DNA from: Scolanthus callimorphus
Taxonomy: Eukaryota > Cnidaria > Anthozoa > Actiniaria > Edwardsiidae
Assembly (NCBI GenBank): GCA_033964015.1
Contig: CM066914.1
Span: 13,259,831-13,323,830, forward strand
Length of the DNA stretch: 64,000 nucleotides
Reading direction: 5' to 3'
Part shown: positions 32,301 to 45,300 of the stretch, in pieces
How positions within the stretch are numbered: position 1 is the stretch's first letter
Layout of the letters: every line of letters starts with the position of its first letter
The notes under the pieces: model-generated
The model's input: only the letters and a program-made list of their open reading frames with translations
What the model was told of the DNA's origin: nothing
The model's database searches: none
Program-made: the position numbers and the translations under genes

Positions 32301-35300
32301 GCTGGCACGTAAACATACGGTGAGGCTGGTTGAGTTAGGGTCATCAGAGCGCGTGGCTTGTTATTTACCTCTATTCTATAACGCCTAGTCGTAACTCTTT
32401 GGAATGAAAGGGATGTTGTCCTACTAAATACAAAGCCCAACTGCCCTAGATCAACCAACTACCTGACGGATGATTTTCTTTTACTAAAACATGCCGCATA
32501 TTCATATTCGATTCCCTTACGACAGCACAACTTCCCCGACACATACGCCCACTTACCGTTTCAAGCCTACGGAGGGTCTCTAACGGGAATATGCTACCAA
32601 TGACGTCATCGTATAAGCCAAGAGACTGACTGGCATCTCGAAACTGTAGTAGACGCGCGGCGATCATTCTTGTGAGGAGAAGAACCTTTTTGAGTTGAGT
32701 CTCCTTTAGCAGAAAAACAAATTGCGTGAATACCCAACGTGCACGAGTGTGAACAACCTTGTGGGAGGGGAGGGGAGGAGAGGACTTGGAGCGCGAGAAT
32801 GGATTGCGAAATTGATGGATTACATTCTCATTTACCTCGGCCTCAAGTCTAGCACGGTCCTCAATATGAGTGGCACGTACAACAACATCGGCAAAGTTGT
32901 CGGGCGGAGACGCGGTATCAGGTGAAGGCGGTATGGCGTCGACGTCTTCTAGAGAGTTCGTCATACTATTCCCTCCTTCAGGGTGCTCATCGGAGTCACC
33001 GCCCTCGGGATCCAAGGCGATCATCTGCTCTTCTGCTCGGAACCGCAAGATGTTCTCCTTTAATCTGTCCGAGAAAAACCCCGACTCTCGACCTTTCTTC
33101 TTTTTGGTGCCGCCTTTGGAGGTTTTTCGTTTGACGTTGCTGCGGCGACTTCCCGAGTGGCTAGTCGGTTCCTCGGGGGACAGGGATGTAGGCGTGGGAG
33201 GGCTGGAGATAAAACAGCAAGTATGATAATCCGAATTATTGAGCCGCGTGAGATTGGTATGACCCGCTGTAACTAAGGATAGTTACAAAAACGTTATATT
33301 TGCCATTGTTTCTGTATCTTCCGTAGCGCACATCTTCAATCATAAGGCAAGAAACGACTCGGATTTGTTGTAGTCATGTGTTCAGTTCCAAGCGAACAGA
33401 GCTCAGGCTAGCAGCAGCATTCATTCAACTATGAGGGCACGAGCATAATCACCTTTTCTCTCCGTCTTTAGCGTCTGTCTCTCGCCGAAACGTTTTCGCC
33501 CGCCGGATGGCCGCTGCAACAACGCCAAATCATTAATGATCAGTTAGATATTGATTTTTATCGCAAAACAGCGATAGAACGTGTGCAGTTACTGGTGATT
33601 TAAGAGTCGTTGCTGCCCATACGGACCGCAGATTCATACATAGAGCAACTGTAGTGATTTTCTATTTACGTAGCAGCAATAGTACCTGCGTTAAAGAGAG
33701 GAGTGAAAGCTCACTTCCTGGAATCAGACCCACAAACGGCAAATGCACAAAAGTGATACGATATTTTTCTCTTATTGCTGGGTCGCGCCAGCCCGTACAG
33801 ACGGCATATATAGACTGAGCAACTACAGACTTACACTTTATAAGTCCTGATCTTTTCCTTTCGCTAAGTTCTTTAATCATCTTCATCCACCGCTGTTTGA
33901 CCTCACACGAGGGCGCCTTGAGAACGTGGATCTCGGACGTACTGCGCTTGCGTAACCAGATGGCCCACTTACAAGGATCGCTATCTACAGACTCTGTTTG
34001 GCCGAGACCGCGAACCTGAGAGGGATTGAAGAAAAAAGGCGACAACTTTCTAAATGCTCTTATAAGATAAGGCGTAGCTACCTCAGGCGAAGAGGCATTT
34101 GATAGCCAATACGTGTATTGCCTATACTTCTACCTCGCTCTAGATACGCCACTGGATACGCCACTGGAACAAGAGAACTTGTTGAGCTATGTTCTGCGCG
34201 GAAGAAATCTCACCCTGGTAGAGCGCAAATCGACGCATGCGCTTTAGCTCTATAAACACTCTCACGAGGTAAGTCACTACCAACGTTCCCGTAGCTCTTA
34301 CTTTTTGCAATCTTACAATAATTGGACCCATAACGGCCCGCTTTTGATGTTCCCGGAGTCGCCTGGAATTCAGTTGCGATACCTTAATAGCACTTTGAAA
34401 TCGAAGAACACTCTGCCCTCCTTCCCCTTCGCACGATTCAGCGATAAGGACCACGTTCTCGAACAAGAACACGCTGCATTCTTTGCCAGATTTTTGTTTG
34501 GATTTACCGTCTGCTACCACCATGGACTCCTGTTGGAAACACGAAAAAGAACTTGGGTCACCTTCCTCATCGAACAAGCATCTTGTTTAGAAGAACCGAA
34601 ATACTTTTTACAGCTGATTTTGCATGAATGTGAAAGGTTACAATGGTGGCGCAGCGTGTTCGTGGCGCACCGTGATCGTAGTGCATCGTGATTTTGGTGC
34701 ACCGTGTTCGTGGCACACGTGTTCGTGGCGCATCGTGTCTGTGGCGTACCGTGATGGGGACACACCGTAATCATGGCACACGTGTTCGTGGCGCACTGTG
34801 AACGTGGCGTTACGTGATGATGGCGCACCGAGATAGTGGCGTTCCGTGATGGTGTTCCGTGTTCGTTAGGTGCGTCTTCGTTGCGTGCGTGTTCGTTGCG
34901 TACCGTGACCGTCGCGCACCGTGAAGGTGGTGCATCGTGATCGTAGCACACGTGTTCGTGGCGAACCGTGATGGGATACACCGTAATCGTGGCACACGTG
35001 TTCGTGGCGCACCGTGAACGTGACGCACCTAGATCGCATACCGTAAAGGTGGCGCACCGTGACCGTTGCGCACCGTGATCGCGGCGTACCATGAACGTGG
35101 CGTGAGGTGATCGTGGCATACCGTAATGGTTGCGTACAGTGGTCGTTGCGTGCCCTGTTCGTTGCGTACTTTGTTCGTAGCGCACCGTGATCGTGGAGTA
35201 CCGTGATCGTGGAGTACCGTGATCATGGCATACCGTGGTCTAAGCGTGAATGGAAATGTACAAAATCTGCTCTATAGAATTTATAATCCCCATGTTATCT

Positions 35301-38300
35301 TACCCTCGATACAAGTTCTCCTGTGTCTTCAGGCTTGGCCTAAAAAATGCAAAACACAAAGTAGAAAGATGTGGTGAGAATAAGTTACAACGGTAGAAAA
35401 GCAGCCATCAGAGACCTCACCTCGTATCCTTGTATCATAGCAACATTTATCATGTCATTTGTTCGCTTCAAGATTCGCAGAGCAACATCCAACGCTCGCT
35501 GCAAAGAAAAATATATTATAGGATTATCCTCTCTTTTGTATTCAAAAAAGAAAAACTGCATTGTTGTACCTGGATGTCAGCACCGTCTTCTCCTGCTCTC
35601 TCTGTAAATTTTAAAATATCCTGTAAATACAAGAAATATGTGATTTAGGGGCAAAACAATAGGTTTGCGCGAAGTTAGGGTTTTATACTCTCGAACCCAG
35701 AGCTCCCCGGCTCGTAACCTCGCGGGGGAGGCTCTGGTGACATTCACTGACGCATGCGCGAGATTTAATACAGAGCCGCCGAGAGAAAGACCTTTCAGCG
35801 CATGCTCCAACGCTCAAAATCAACCAATCAGTGACGGCCCTCAAGTGGATGTCCCCAGAGCCTCCCCTACGAGCAGACGAGCTGGGGAGCTCTGGGAACG
35901 AGAATGCTCTCTTATCCGATGCAAAGTACTTGCGCAACAACTTGCGATACCCAAGACCCTCTATTTGATTCTGGTTTTACGTGCAATTTCATTGGAATAG
36001 TCCGGCGGATTAGCGTAAAAATTGCGCACTTTTGGCTAAAGACTCCAGACTTTGCATGTCAATAGTTTTCAGTATTTTGTTGAAGTTAAGATACAGCCGA
36101 TTGCGTTTGAGCGTTTTACCCTAACAGTTCGCACGTTACGTTTGAAAGTTGCGTTGTGAGACAAAAAGTCGGACGTTTCCAAGGGCAACCGCCATGTTAT
36201 TTTTCACTGACCAATCAGAGAGGACAGAACTCTTTGGTTCGCCATAGAAACGTCTCGTTTCAGGCCTAGAAACGCAACTTTCAAACGTTCAAACATAACG
36301 TGTGAACTGTTGGGGTAAAACGCTCAAACGAATCGGCTGTATGGAGGCGCGCTAAATTTATTCGTAGGGAAAGCTAGAACAGTTTTAATGTGAACCATTG
36401 TTTTGCCATTGGCAGCCATCTTTGAATCCTTTGTTATTCATGAGCTCTGCGGCAATGAAATCTTCCATCGTCCGTGTTTATAGAGTATAGCACAGTACTG
36501 GGAAGAAATATCAAGCCAAAATTTTAGAGACAAGCTTCGTTTTACACATTCGACACACGAGGTACCAATTATCTCGATCTTTTTTAGAATTTGTTGGTCA
36601 TTCTTGAAACATTTCATCAAACCTCAGTCACACTATTGTTTTACAATATAAATTATAAACATTCACAATAAACTGATCGTGACATTTAATAGATCACCAA
36701 AAACTCTAAGGAGACGCTCAGCCGAAGTCAGTCAGCTCAATCCATATAGTTCAGAATTAGCAAATGTTGAGCTGCTATGGCTGGGTAGTCTAGAGAACAA
36801 CTTGAATGTTCACAAAGCTAAGTTTTAAACCTCATTTGAATGACAAAGCATTCAAAATGGCTGCTATTGAGCTAAACAATAGTTCACTCTAAACCTCTCT
36901 AGCTTTCGCTACGAAAGAATTCTAGCGTGCCTCCATATCTACGATTGAAAAATACATTGAAAACTATCACCTGGCAAAAAATTGGGGCTTTAGCCTAAAA
37001 TGCGCAATTTCCTCGAAAATTTGCTCTAATCCGCCGGACTAGAAGGCGTGTTCTGGCAGACAGAACTTGTCAGCTAGTCGTGCGATCTATTTGCTGACTA
37101 ATTTACAGTTTCACCTACCCTTAGAAGTAGCTGATATTTAGTAATTCGTTGAACCGGTTTAATGAGATAGTCCGTGATCTGTAAACGACCTCCTATTCGC
37201 TGCCGACATTCCTAGATCGACAAAAAAAAATGATAAACGAATTACTCCACAGACAATTGGCTAATACTTTCGGCCGCCATTTTGAAATCTGGTTAAGCAA
37301 ATAGCCTGGACTTCCTAGAATCTAGGACTTCCGGTTTGTCTACTACCAGAGAGTCAGCATGACTGAGAGCCTCTGGGGATGACACGCATTCCATTCCCTT
37401 GGTCCCCTTCCCCTTTTTCACTTCCGGTTCCGGTGGAATACCTTGTCCACTGCACAGTCTCCAGATGCAGGAGAAGAGACCACAAACAGAGATGTCTGCG
37501 GACGATTCTATGAAAGATCACACTTGAATTAACGTGCCCTTACCTTGAAGAAAGTCTCCTTATGACACATAACTAATTTATCTGATTTGCATTTATTTTT
37601 ACAATAGTCTGTGTATAGTTCTTCTAATTTTGATTCCTGAAAATAAAGAAAAGCAAGATTAGAAATATTGTTTTGGTGGCTACTCCGCTATATCATGACA
37701 GAAAGCCACACCTATGTCAAGTAAATGTAAGTATAAGTACGTTCCAGGTGTTCCTCGCTCCACAACAGTATAGCAGTTGAGCAAACTATACTAGCATCGA
37801 CATCGATCAAAGTTATCGCACAAAGGCATAATAACACAGCGTTAGCGGTTTGTTTAGACCTCCTTCGTTGGAGGTCTAGTAGCATGTCTTGCGTGCATAT
37901 TTTCACAATTATTGGGCACTTTGATTCATGTCACATCAGAAAAAAGGACACAATTGTAGTAGAACTTACCGCATGGGTAAAAATATCTCCTAAATGTGAC
38001 GGTGTGTCTTCGCAGTCTTTTAAATACTTGAAAAATTCTCTGAAGAAGATAAACATAAAAACAATAGCTCGATTACTCCAGATCCGAGAAAGATGACAGA
38101 CGTCTACAGACGTGCGAAGCCAGCGTTATTTGGAATGGGTTGTGGGCAAATCGTAGCTTCAGCGTTCTTATAAACGTGGTGTACATAGAGGATATTACAC
38201 GGTGGCGCGAAGATATGAGTTTTATTTTCGAGTGGCAAGAACAATATTTTACGAATGGGCGCATTTCTTTTTATTATATAGACAAACAGAAAACAATATT

Positions 38301-41300
38301 CCAAATTGATTTCCAAGCACTTTTGTTTTGACCGATCATCATCACATGTCATTCAGGTCCCGGATGTAGCTTCGTATGAGATCTACGAGTGGCGTATTTC
38401 CCCGCAGAAAAACACTCGTGTCCATATAATAAGGCTCCATATCTGCACTCAATTTTGACAAAAATTAATACGTACTTGTTGTGCCATTCATGAATGCTTT
38501 CAATATTTGAAAATATCTCTTTCCCTTTCCCTTTGAGATCTGCTGGCACATCATCGCCTTGGAGTTCGTTCATATAGCCCTGATAAAGAAGTAAAAGTTA
38601 AGGTGACTCGGGAGAAAGCCCCAGCGCATTTTCTGGAAATAAATAATCGGTCATAACGTTCACGAGTTGAGTATCTTACTTGGACGTATCTTTTGACAAG
38701 TGTTACATAATTCGATTTCCAATAAACAGTATTAATAATAATGAATAGGGTCATACCATTCAAGATTATACAAAACTGGATATGGTTCTATTGAAATCTG
38801 AGGAACTAGAACTTACATCCAGTTGAGATATATATCTTGTTAGATGTTTTTTCATGTAATACGGCCGGATATTTTACGTGTTGCGGACGCTTCTCCGAGC
38901 CCCGCAGGGGTGAGGAAAAATGCGAGCAACGAGTAAAATATCCGCCAGTATTACATGGAAAAAACATCTAATGAGTTATTCATTATACGACGAACAAAAA
39001 AAAAAATTCAAGATTCACTAGAAAACGTACGTGATTTGACTAGCACACGACCGGGAAGCCATTCAACTGCGCAAAACCGGTTCGCTACCGGTTTGCTATA
39101 GAGTAAAACAAATTAAAAACACGACATCGAGTTATATAACAACATGTGATGATCTCCATAAATACGCTAAGTACCACCGGAAAGTTAAATGGGCTATGTG
39201 ACGTTTTTTCAGCAAAATGATCTAAATAAACAGCTCAGAATCCTATATTATACTATTATTTCGTCTTTGAAAGAAAAAAGAACTGAAATTTGCATTATAT
39301 AGGCATGTTTGAAAACTGTTCAGCCTGGCGAGAAATCAAAAATGCCATTTCGCAATTTATTTCCACTCGATAACACACGAAAATACTCCATTTGTTTTTC
39401 TTATCTAGTAGTCAAAAGGTTATTTAACAAACCTAGAAGATTATTTTGTTCATTCATTGTAGATTTGACTGTATGTAAGCAAGTTAAATTGACCCTCCAT
39501 TAGAAAAATTATGGCGGGTGGGCAAAAAGGAAAAAAAGGTAAACGGATGAAAAACTATCATGTAGAGCTGGGACACCCATAAAAGTCCCCCCCCCCCCCC
39601 CCCCCCCCCTCCTTCCCTTTTATAATGGTCCGTCCCTAATGTATTTAATCTGAAAAGTGCAATTTCCTATTTCCTATGGCCATTTAACCTATAGCCTGCG
39701 TCGCAGCCGGAACTTGGCCCCCGTAAACGACTTTTGAAGTTCCGCCTGCACGTAGGGTATTTAACCTAAAAACCGGAAGAAATACACATGGAGAAAAACA
39801 AATAAAGTTTGGATCTTACCTTGATTACATGATGAAGATCACGTATGTAACTTTGTTCAGTATCAATCAACTCACTCACCACATACCTAGACATAACAAA
39901 GTTATCATTTAAGCCTGTTGTGGCAATTGAGTTAGGAAGATAAAAAAAAAACACTTTCTTGTAGGCGCGCCTTTCGGACTTTTGGACATGAAGGATGCAT
40001 TGGAGGGTCGGTAAGGTCAACTAAAAAGTTACAAGTTGGCAGGTTCAACTAAAAATTTCCAGGGTGGTTAAGGTTATCAAAAACACTTTCCAGGGTGGGT
40101 AACTGAAATTGGGGTGCAGGAGGTGCAGATTTTTTGCGACTGCCCATTCCCATCTTTCTTTTCAAGTTTTGATGGAATCACTTACCCTCTTCGAATACGA
40201 GCGTTCTGTTGGGGACTCGCTGTCGCTTCTCCGGACACCATAACCTCCCCGCACTCCATCACCATCTCGGAATTCACTGTCCGTACAATATCCTCAGTGC
40301 TCGCCATACTATGCATACTCATTGCGTCATCACTATCAAGCATGGCGACTTCGAACTCAAGCGACGGAGCGTCTGTCTCGACGCATTCGACTACGCATGC
40401 CTGACACATTTCATTATTATCTTCCGTAACTACTTCATTCACTGTGCATATCTCATGTGACGTCTCATTCGCTTCTACGACTGACTCCTCGCAGCAGTTC
40501 ACAACTACAGGCACTTCCGGTTTAGATTCTACTACTTCCTGTTTGACACTCTCTGGCTCGACTTCTACGGCAGAGGTGAAATCCACTTGGTTTTCTACTA
40601 CCTCCGTGACTTGCACACACTCCACAACAACCGGTGCTTCCTCCATTTCCACTACTCCAGTTTTTACGCCTGTGTGGGAGTTCCGCCGTTTATCGTCTTG
40701 ATCTATGCTTTGTTGCTTCTCTGGAAGACCCACACTCTGCGATCGAGACAACGGCTTGTCCTGCGGAAAACATAGGCTAGTTGATGGGCGTTTTATGACA
40801 CAACAGACAACACTGACACAGACTATGATTTCTTTCGTTATTCCAATTCTGTGGCTAAACAAGGACACAAGCTACCGGCAACATTCCCTGACGTGGATGT
40901 GTTGTTGCTCGCAAGTGTGGGAAAAAGTGGCAAACAACGCATTCATTCCTTGCTTTCTGACTGACTTTCTGACTTCCTAAGACGAATCAAGCAAGCACTT
41001 TTAAAAAACCCTTTCGAATGGGTATCAAAGTAAACCATACAAGAGATTACTTCGCATTCCTATTGGCTTTGGGCTTGGCGAAAGAAAAGAAACAAAATGC
41101 ATAGCGCAAGCCGCATTTACATGAAGGGGCACCTTTAGCATGAAGTTGTAATTCACACAGTTTTTTTGTGGAATATGTCAAATATGCAAAAAGGTGTCAC
41201 TGTCGAAATGCGGCTCTACGATGAAACAAGCGCATTCGAAATAAGAAAGTAACATACCTTTTGACTCCGTTTATCTCGTGGAAGAACAGGCAATTTTTCT

Positions 41301-42370
41301 TGTCCTCCATCACTTTGACCAGTTGACTACTCGCAAGGACTATCAGACACCGGAAACAATCCAGAGCGCTCTCGGCTTCACTACACAGGACAAGAGCTAC
41401 AACAAAGAGCATAGGCTCACACTCGTACTTTTGACCATATCTATGTCATTAACCCTCCATTAACCAAGGCCGTAGCTAGCCTTGGCAAGTCTTGGTCACC
41501 CTTTGTTTTGCTGGGGGCAAACAGGTTTTCCCCCACATGTTGACACTAAAATGTTTACCTCGCTTGGGGGACAACTAACCCCCCCCCCCCCCCCCTCCCC
41601 TAGCTAGCTACAGTTATGCATATCAATGAGTCATTGTCGTTTTTGCTGAATGCACTTGAGAGGACTGGGTCGAGTCGGGCGTGGGCTAGTGTGGGTATTT
41701 TAGCGTGGTTACCAAGCCAAAATCAATGGTGGGCAGATCGAGAACTCCAGTCTCTGTGATTCCTGCAATTTGCTGAAATTCTTATCAAAAGAGGATCTCC
41801 TGTCACTTCCTTATAATCACAGTTTTTAGAAACACCATCATGAGAGAAAACAATTTGAACACATATTTCGGCCCTAAAAGATACCAATCTCCCTAAAATT
41901 TATTGAAGATCACGATCACCCCTAAATGAGACCAAACCCGGGACACCGGGACTGTGTTTAAGTGAAATTATAAAACATGGTAACAAGAGATAGTTACAAG
42001 TCCCCGCCTTACCCTTTCCAGCTTTTAAATAAAGTGACATCGCTTTCCTCGGGTGGTTGACTCGGCATTTGTGAGCTTCGTCTTGGCACATCAGAGCCTC
42101 TGTAAAAGTCGAAAAGGCACAACCAAATGTTAGTCTCCCATAGAAATAATCTGACATCGAAATTCCAAGCAAGCTGTTACCTATTTCTTCTTTTCGTCTT
42201 GTTCTTGGTGAGAGTGGACCATTTGGCGAGTCTGGGACAGGGATGGTAGAGTCACTACTCCCGACATAGAAGTTGAATCCTTCTTCCTGGCCAGATGGAC
42301 TTGTTACTCCTTTATTGGGAACACCATAACTAGAGCTGTCTACTTTTGATAAAGGTTCATGGATAACTGG
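29327..42370 (-). CDS. Rho guanine nucleotide exchange factor with DH and PH domains (Trio/Dbs/PLEKHG4-like), 5' end open
   Basis: Catalyses GDP-GTP exchange on Rho-family GTPases at membranes or cytoskeleton. Exons: 42370-42181, 42099-42013, 41396-41258, 40760-40186, 39886-39820, 38579-38476, 38039-37970, 37636-37544, 37211-37119, 35620-35570, 35498-35421, 35339-35304, 34529-34383, 34015-33835, 33513-33453, 33202-32836, 32703-32557, 32024-31948, 31822-31766, 29968-29771, 29423-29327 (stop). DH domain from [20 protein letters not shown] through [22 protein letters not shown] domain from [16 protein letters not shown] to [18 protein letters not shown]. An acidic, Val/Glu-rich linker (40186-40760) precedes DH. 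After PH come a basic and Ser/Pro-rich stretch ([17 protein letters not shown]) and about 190 helical residues that I do not recognise. About 970 residues are visible. Phases agree everywhere except between 41258 and 40760, where a small exon is probably missing. The first exon was not found; a candidate start is at 47392. Confidence 0.85.
30786..30930. mobile_element. MITE, AAGGCCGGTTTACAC type, empty-site copy
   Basis: Aligns with 27686-28074 without the 68-bp insertion and with an internal deletion. Ends AAGGCCGGTTTACAATTG and AACGGGCCT. It lies within a 1.8-kb intron of the Rho GEF gene. Confidence 0.75.
34636..35235. repeat. 15-16 bp minisatellite, about 38 units
   Basis: About 600 bp of degenerate units based on GCGCACCGTGATCGTG, many with CACGTG or CGTGTTCG variants. 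It lies in the Rho GEF intron between the exons at 35304 and 34529. The unit has few stop codons, so long spurious reading frames cross it on the minus strand in all three frames. Confidence 0.9.
35687..35906. mobile_element. MITE, CATTCTCG family
   Basis: From CTCTCGAACCCAGAGCTCCC to GGGAACGAGAATG, reverse orientation relative to 15484-15704. The flanking duplication is not clear here. In a Rho GEF intron. Confidence 0.8.
35999..37041. mobile_element. AGTCCGGCGGATTAG inverted-repeat element (about 1 kb) with nested MITE
   Basis: Outer ends AGTCCGGCGGATTAG and CTAATCCGCCGGACT are perfect inverted repeats about 1.04 kb apart. Within it, 36095-36338 is a second element, CAGCCGATT...AATCGGCTG, flanked by TA on both sides, with arms of over 60 bp; TA fits a Tc1/mariner-type insertion. 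No transposase frame is visible. Confidence 0.65.
38840..38971. mobile_element. short hairpin element (132 bp)
   Basis: Arms TTAGATGTTTTTTCATGTAA and TTACATGGAAAAAACATCTA (plus a final A), continuing as CGGATATTTTAC / GTAAAATATCCG. A loop with GCGGACGCTTCTCCGAGCCC. In a Rho GEF intron. Confidence 0.75.
41466..41613. mobile_element. MITE, GGCCGTAGCTAG family, copy 3 (inverted)
   Basis: Starts AAGGCCGTAGCTAGCC and ends TAGCTAGCTACAG; internal CCCCACATGTTGACACT is the complement of copy 1. Between two exons of the Rho GEF gene. Confidence 0.75.
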
Positions 42371-45300
42371 CTGAAAAACTAAGATAAAAAGTGATGTTAG
42401 TAACTTGCGGTAACGGACATACCTCTTCCCAGCTAGCAGAGGTCTCATTTCCTCCTGCTCGTCAGCTCAGCAAAGGAGAGAAACATAACTCCTCAAATCA
42501 TCGCTACGCCCTCCCGGTTTTACGGGAGTCTCCCGGTTTTTTATACCTCATCTCCCGGTCTCCCGGTTTTTAAGTAAAATCTCTCGGTTTTCTTTGAAAA
42601 ATTGCCGAAAGTTTTTTTTTTTGCTTCAGGACCACGAAAATACAGCAAAATTTTAGACATACTTAGGTATTTTCCTGTCTCAAAAGCCCTATATTTTGGT
42701 GTCTCAAGGTTTTTCGAGCCGACAGGGTTGACGTCCCTGGCCCCAGGTATCATACAAATTGTCAATTATCCGATTACGCCTTGTGATGAAAATAGCTTGA
42801 TTTACAGTATAAAAAAGTCTTGAATTTTAGAATTTGCACGCGACGGCTGAAATTCAGGCTATTTGCACTGTTTGCAGCACGCGTGAAGAAGTCATATGGA
42901 AAAAATTATACTTGTTTTACTTGAAAAACATCAAGAATCGGACAAATGACAAGAGAAAATGATCCCCAGAGAACGCAACCCCAACACACGGATCTCTTTC
43001 CATGACAGTGGCAGAAGAGCGTGACACTTTCTATTTTTAGAACAGGGAGCTTTCGTAGAAAAAGAGATTTCGTAGAATCAGTCGGAGCTACAGGCCAGCG
43101 GTATCAGATGCAAACTTTGAGCATGCGCTTGCCCGCGTGCGCCCGCCGCAGAAGAACGTTTTCTATATCTCGTTCGGTAAGTTACAGTAAGTCCTCGAAA
43201 ATGTGCGTAGAAATGCAAAGGTAAGTAATGCAGTATGTTAAGGTACAAAGTTTCAAACTTGCAGGTTTGCCCGAATCAGCATGGAAACTGCCAAATACGC
43301 AAAAAGTATTTTTCGACGAGCTTTACTTTACGTCAAATCTGCCAACTGAATTTTGTTTACCCGTGGAAAGCATATTCTGTCAGCTAATCATTTGACCGTC
43401 AACGTTTTTGCCGTCCGTCAGTCCCAAACTACTTAATATTATTTGCTTCCCACTGCAGTGTACGGTTCCGACCTAAATTGTAGGACAATTGCAGACACCA
43501 ACTCAAGTTTATTTGGGGGAAATCAATCGTTCAGAAATTCCAGAAATGATACTCCCAACATGGAGTGGAAATTCTAGTGAAAAATGCAATAGTTTTTCAT
43601 TGGGAATAAGAGCTGTCACGACTCCCCATGGTGGGGGTAGATTGTGTATTGATCTTTTCTACCATTGTATGATTCCAGAAAAATCCATACCCTCCCCATG
43701 GAAGGGATTAGAAATTCCAGAGGGGTGCGGACTCGATTTGCCTTTTAATTTCTCATTTTGGATAATTTATGGGATCACACATTGCACTTTAGTGCATCTA
43801 GCATTATGTACAAATTTCCCACATCTTAATGGAAATATTGTAGAAACATATTTTACAGCACAATTACATTTTGTGCGATGACTAATCATCATCATCATCC
43901 CCTCTCTGGAGCTTAGCTCCTTAGGGTGCGTCTACTGTTTCCAGTAGGCGTTGAAAGTTTGTCCTGTCTATCATCTCTCTCCTCAGCTGCTAGCTGGGCA
44001 TCCATACCAGCAGTCTCTCCAACCTGGTCCAACCCGGGGAATGTTCATCAAACAATAATTGTTTTCTAATGACTCTTGCATTTTGTAAACACAACAGCAG
44101 TTTTTAGTGGTACCAGAACAGTGGTATTTCAGGAAAATCAGAAAGTCAGAAACAAAACTGCAAAATCCATGTGGCTTGATAACCAAAGAGGTGGCAGAAT
44201 TGAAGTTTTGGGGTTTGTATTGGCCTTGATAATGGCTGAAAATGCATCAAAATGTGTTGCTAAATTGCAATATGTTTGCTCATTCTCATCTGTGAAAACC
44301 TGGAAAAGCAGCTACAGAGTCTGTGATAAATTGTGAACTACAGTTTTTAAAATGCTTTTTAAATATCTTTATTATATATTATTTTATGTACTTATTTTTT
44401 AATTGGATGGTGGTGGTGATATTTTGAAATAGACTTTTTCGATCCATAATATCTCATATTTACAATTCTGTCTAGAATTTAACCTTATTTTGTCTCAAGA
44501 GTTCATTTTAGTAATGCAAAGCCAAATAACTATTAACCTGTAGCATTAGTGGTCTCTTTTCTCCTAGGAAAGGATATATGAAGAAGACATTTTTCATGAT
44601 TTATGTTAACATATTATTTATAAAATACCCTTAGATTTGAGTGCCTGAAGTGGGATCTAGTTGCCTTCAATCTATACAATGAAGAATTAGCTCAATATAA
44701 GCATCACATTTCAGTTTTGGCATAGAAATAAGCTTTGTCTGGGGCAACATACACAAAATATTGTATTCCTATTTATTTATTTACTTATTTATTTAATTTA
44801 TTTATTTATTTAGCTTTACCATTTTAATAAGTACACACAAAAAACGTATAAAACTTTAGTAGAAAAGAAATATTTTTCTAGCTACATTTATCCTTTTATA
44901 TTATTATTTCTTGTGTTCACTTTTGCGTGGCATCATGTTTTCTGTGATTATGCTTTAGCCACCCATGCATTATGAACTTGCGACTTTAGGTTATAAAAAT
45001 ACACTAAATAAATTGATGTTGCAACAACAACATTTGTGTAGTAACTGCATAAACAAATATCATTTAGAAAACAAATTTTTATAACCTCACACAAAATATA
45101 ATCTTAGAAACTATAAGTGACGTGATTAAGTGATTAAAATAGTTTGAAAAGTGTACTGGTTCAGTAAAATAAAAAGCACTGATCAAAAGCAAAATATATA
45201 GAATGAAAAGGTTATATCATTTAATTAGAAATCCTTTTTGGATTTCTAATGGCATAATTGCACTCCTATTCTCTATCAATTAAACCTAAATTTAAGGCAA

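Noticed and set aside
34514..35185. 223-codon minus-strand reading frame rich in Arg, His, Thr and Cys
   Set aside because: It is the translation of a 15-16 bp minisatellite inside a Rho GEF intron; all three frames look similar and it runs through the splice acceptor into the PH exon.
40209..40775. Ser/Thr-rich plus-strand frames
   Set aside because: They are shadows of the acidic linker exon of the Rho GEF on the minus strand.
42490..42740. CTCCCGGTTTT-rich plus-strand patch
   Set aside because: Looks like a low-complexity interspersed repeat, but I could find no ends or second copy in the window.
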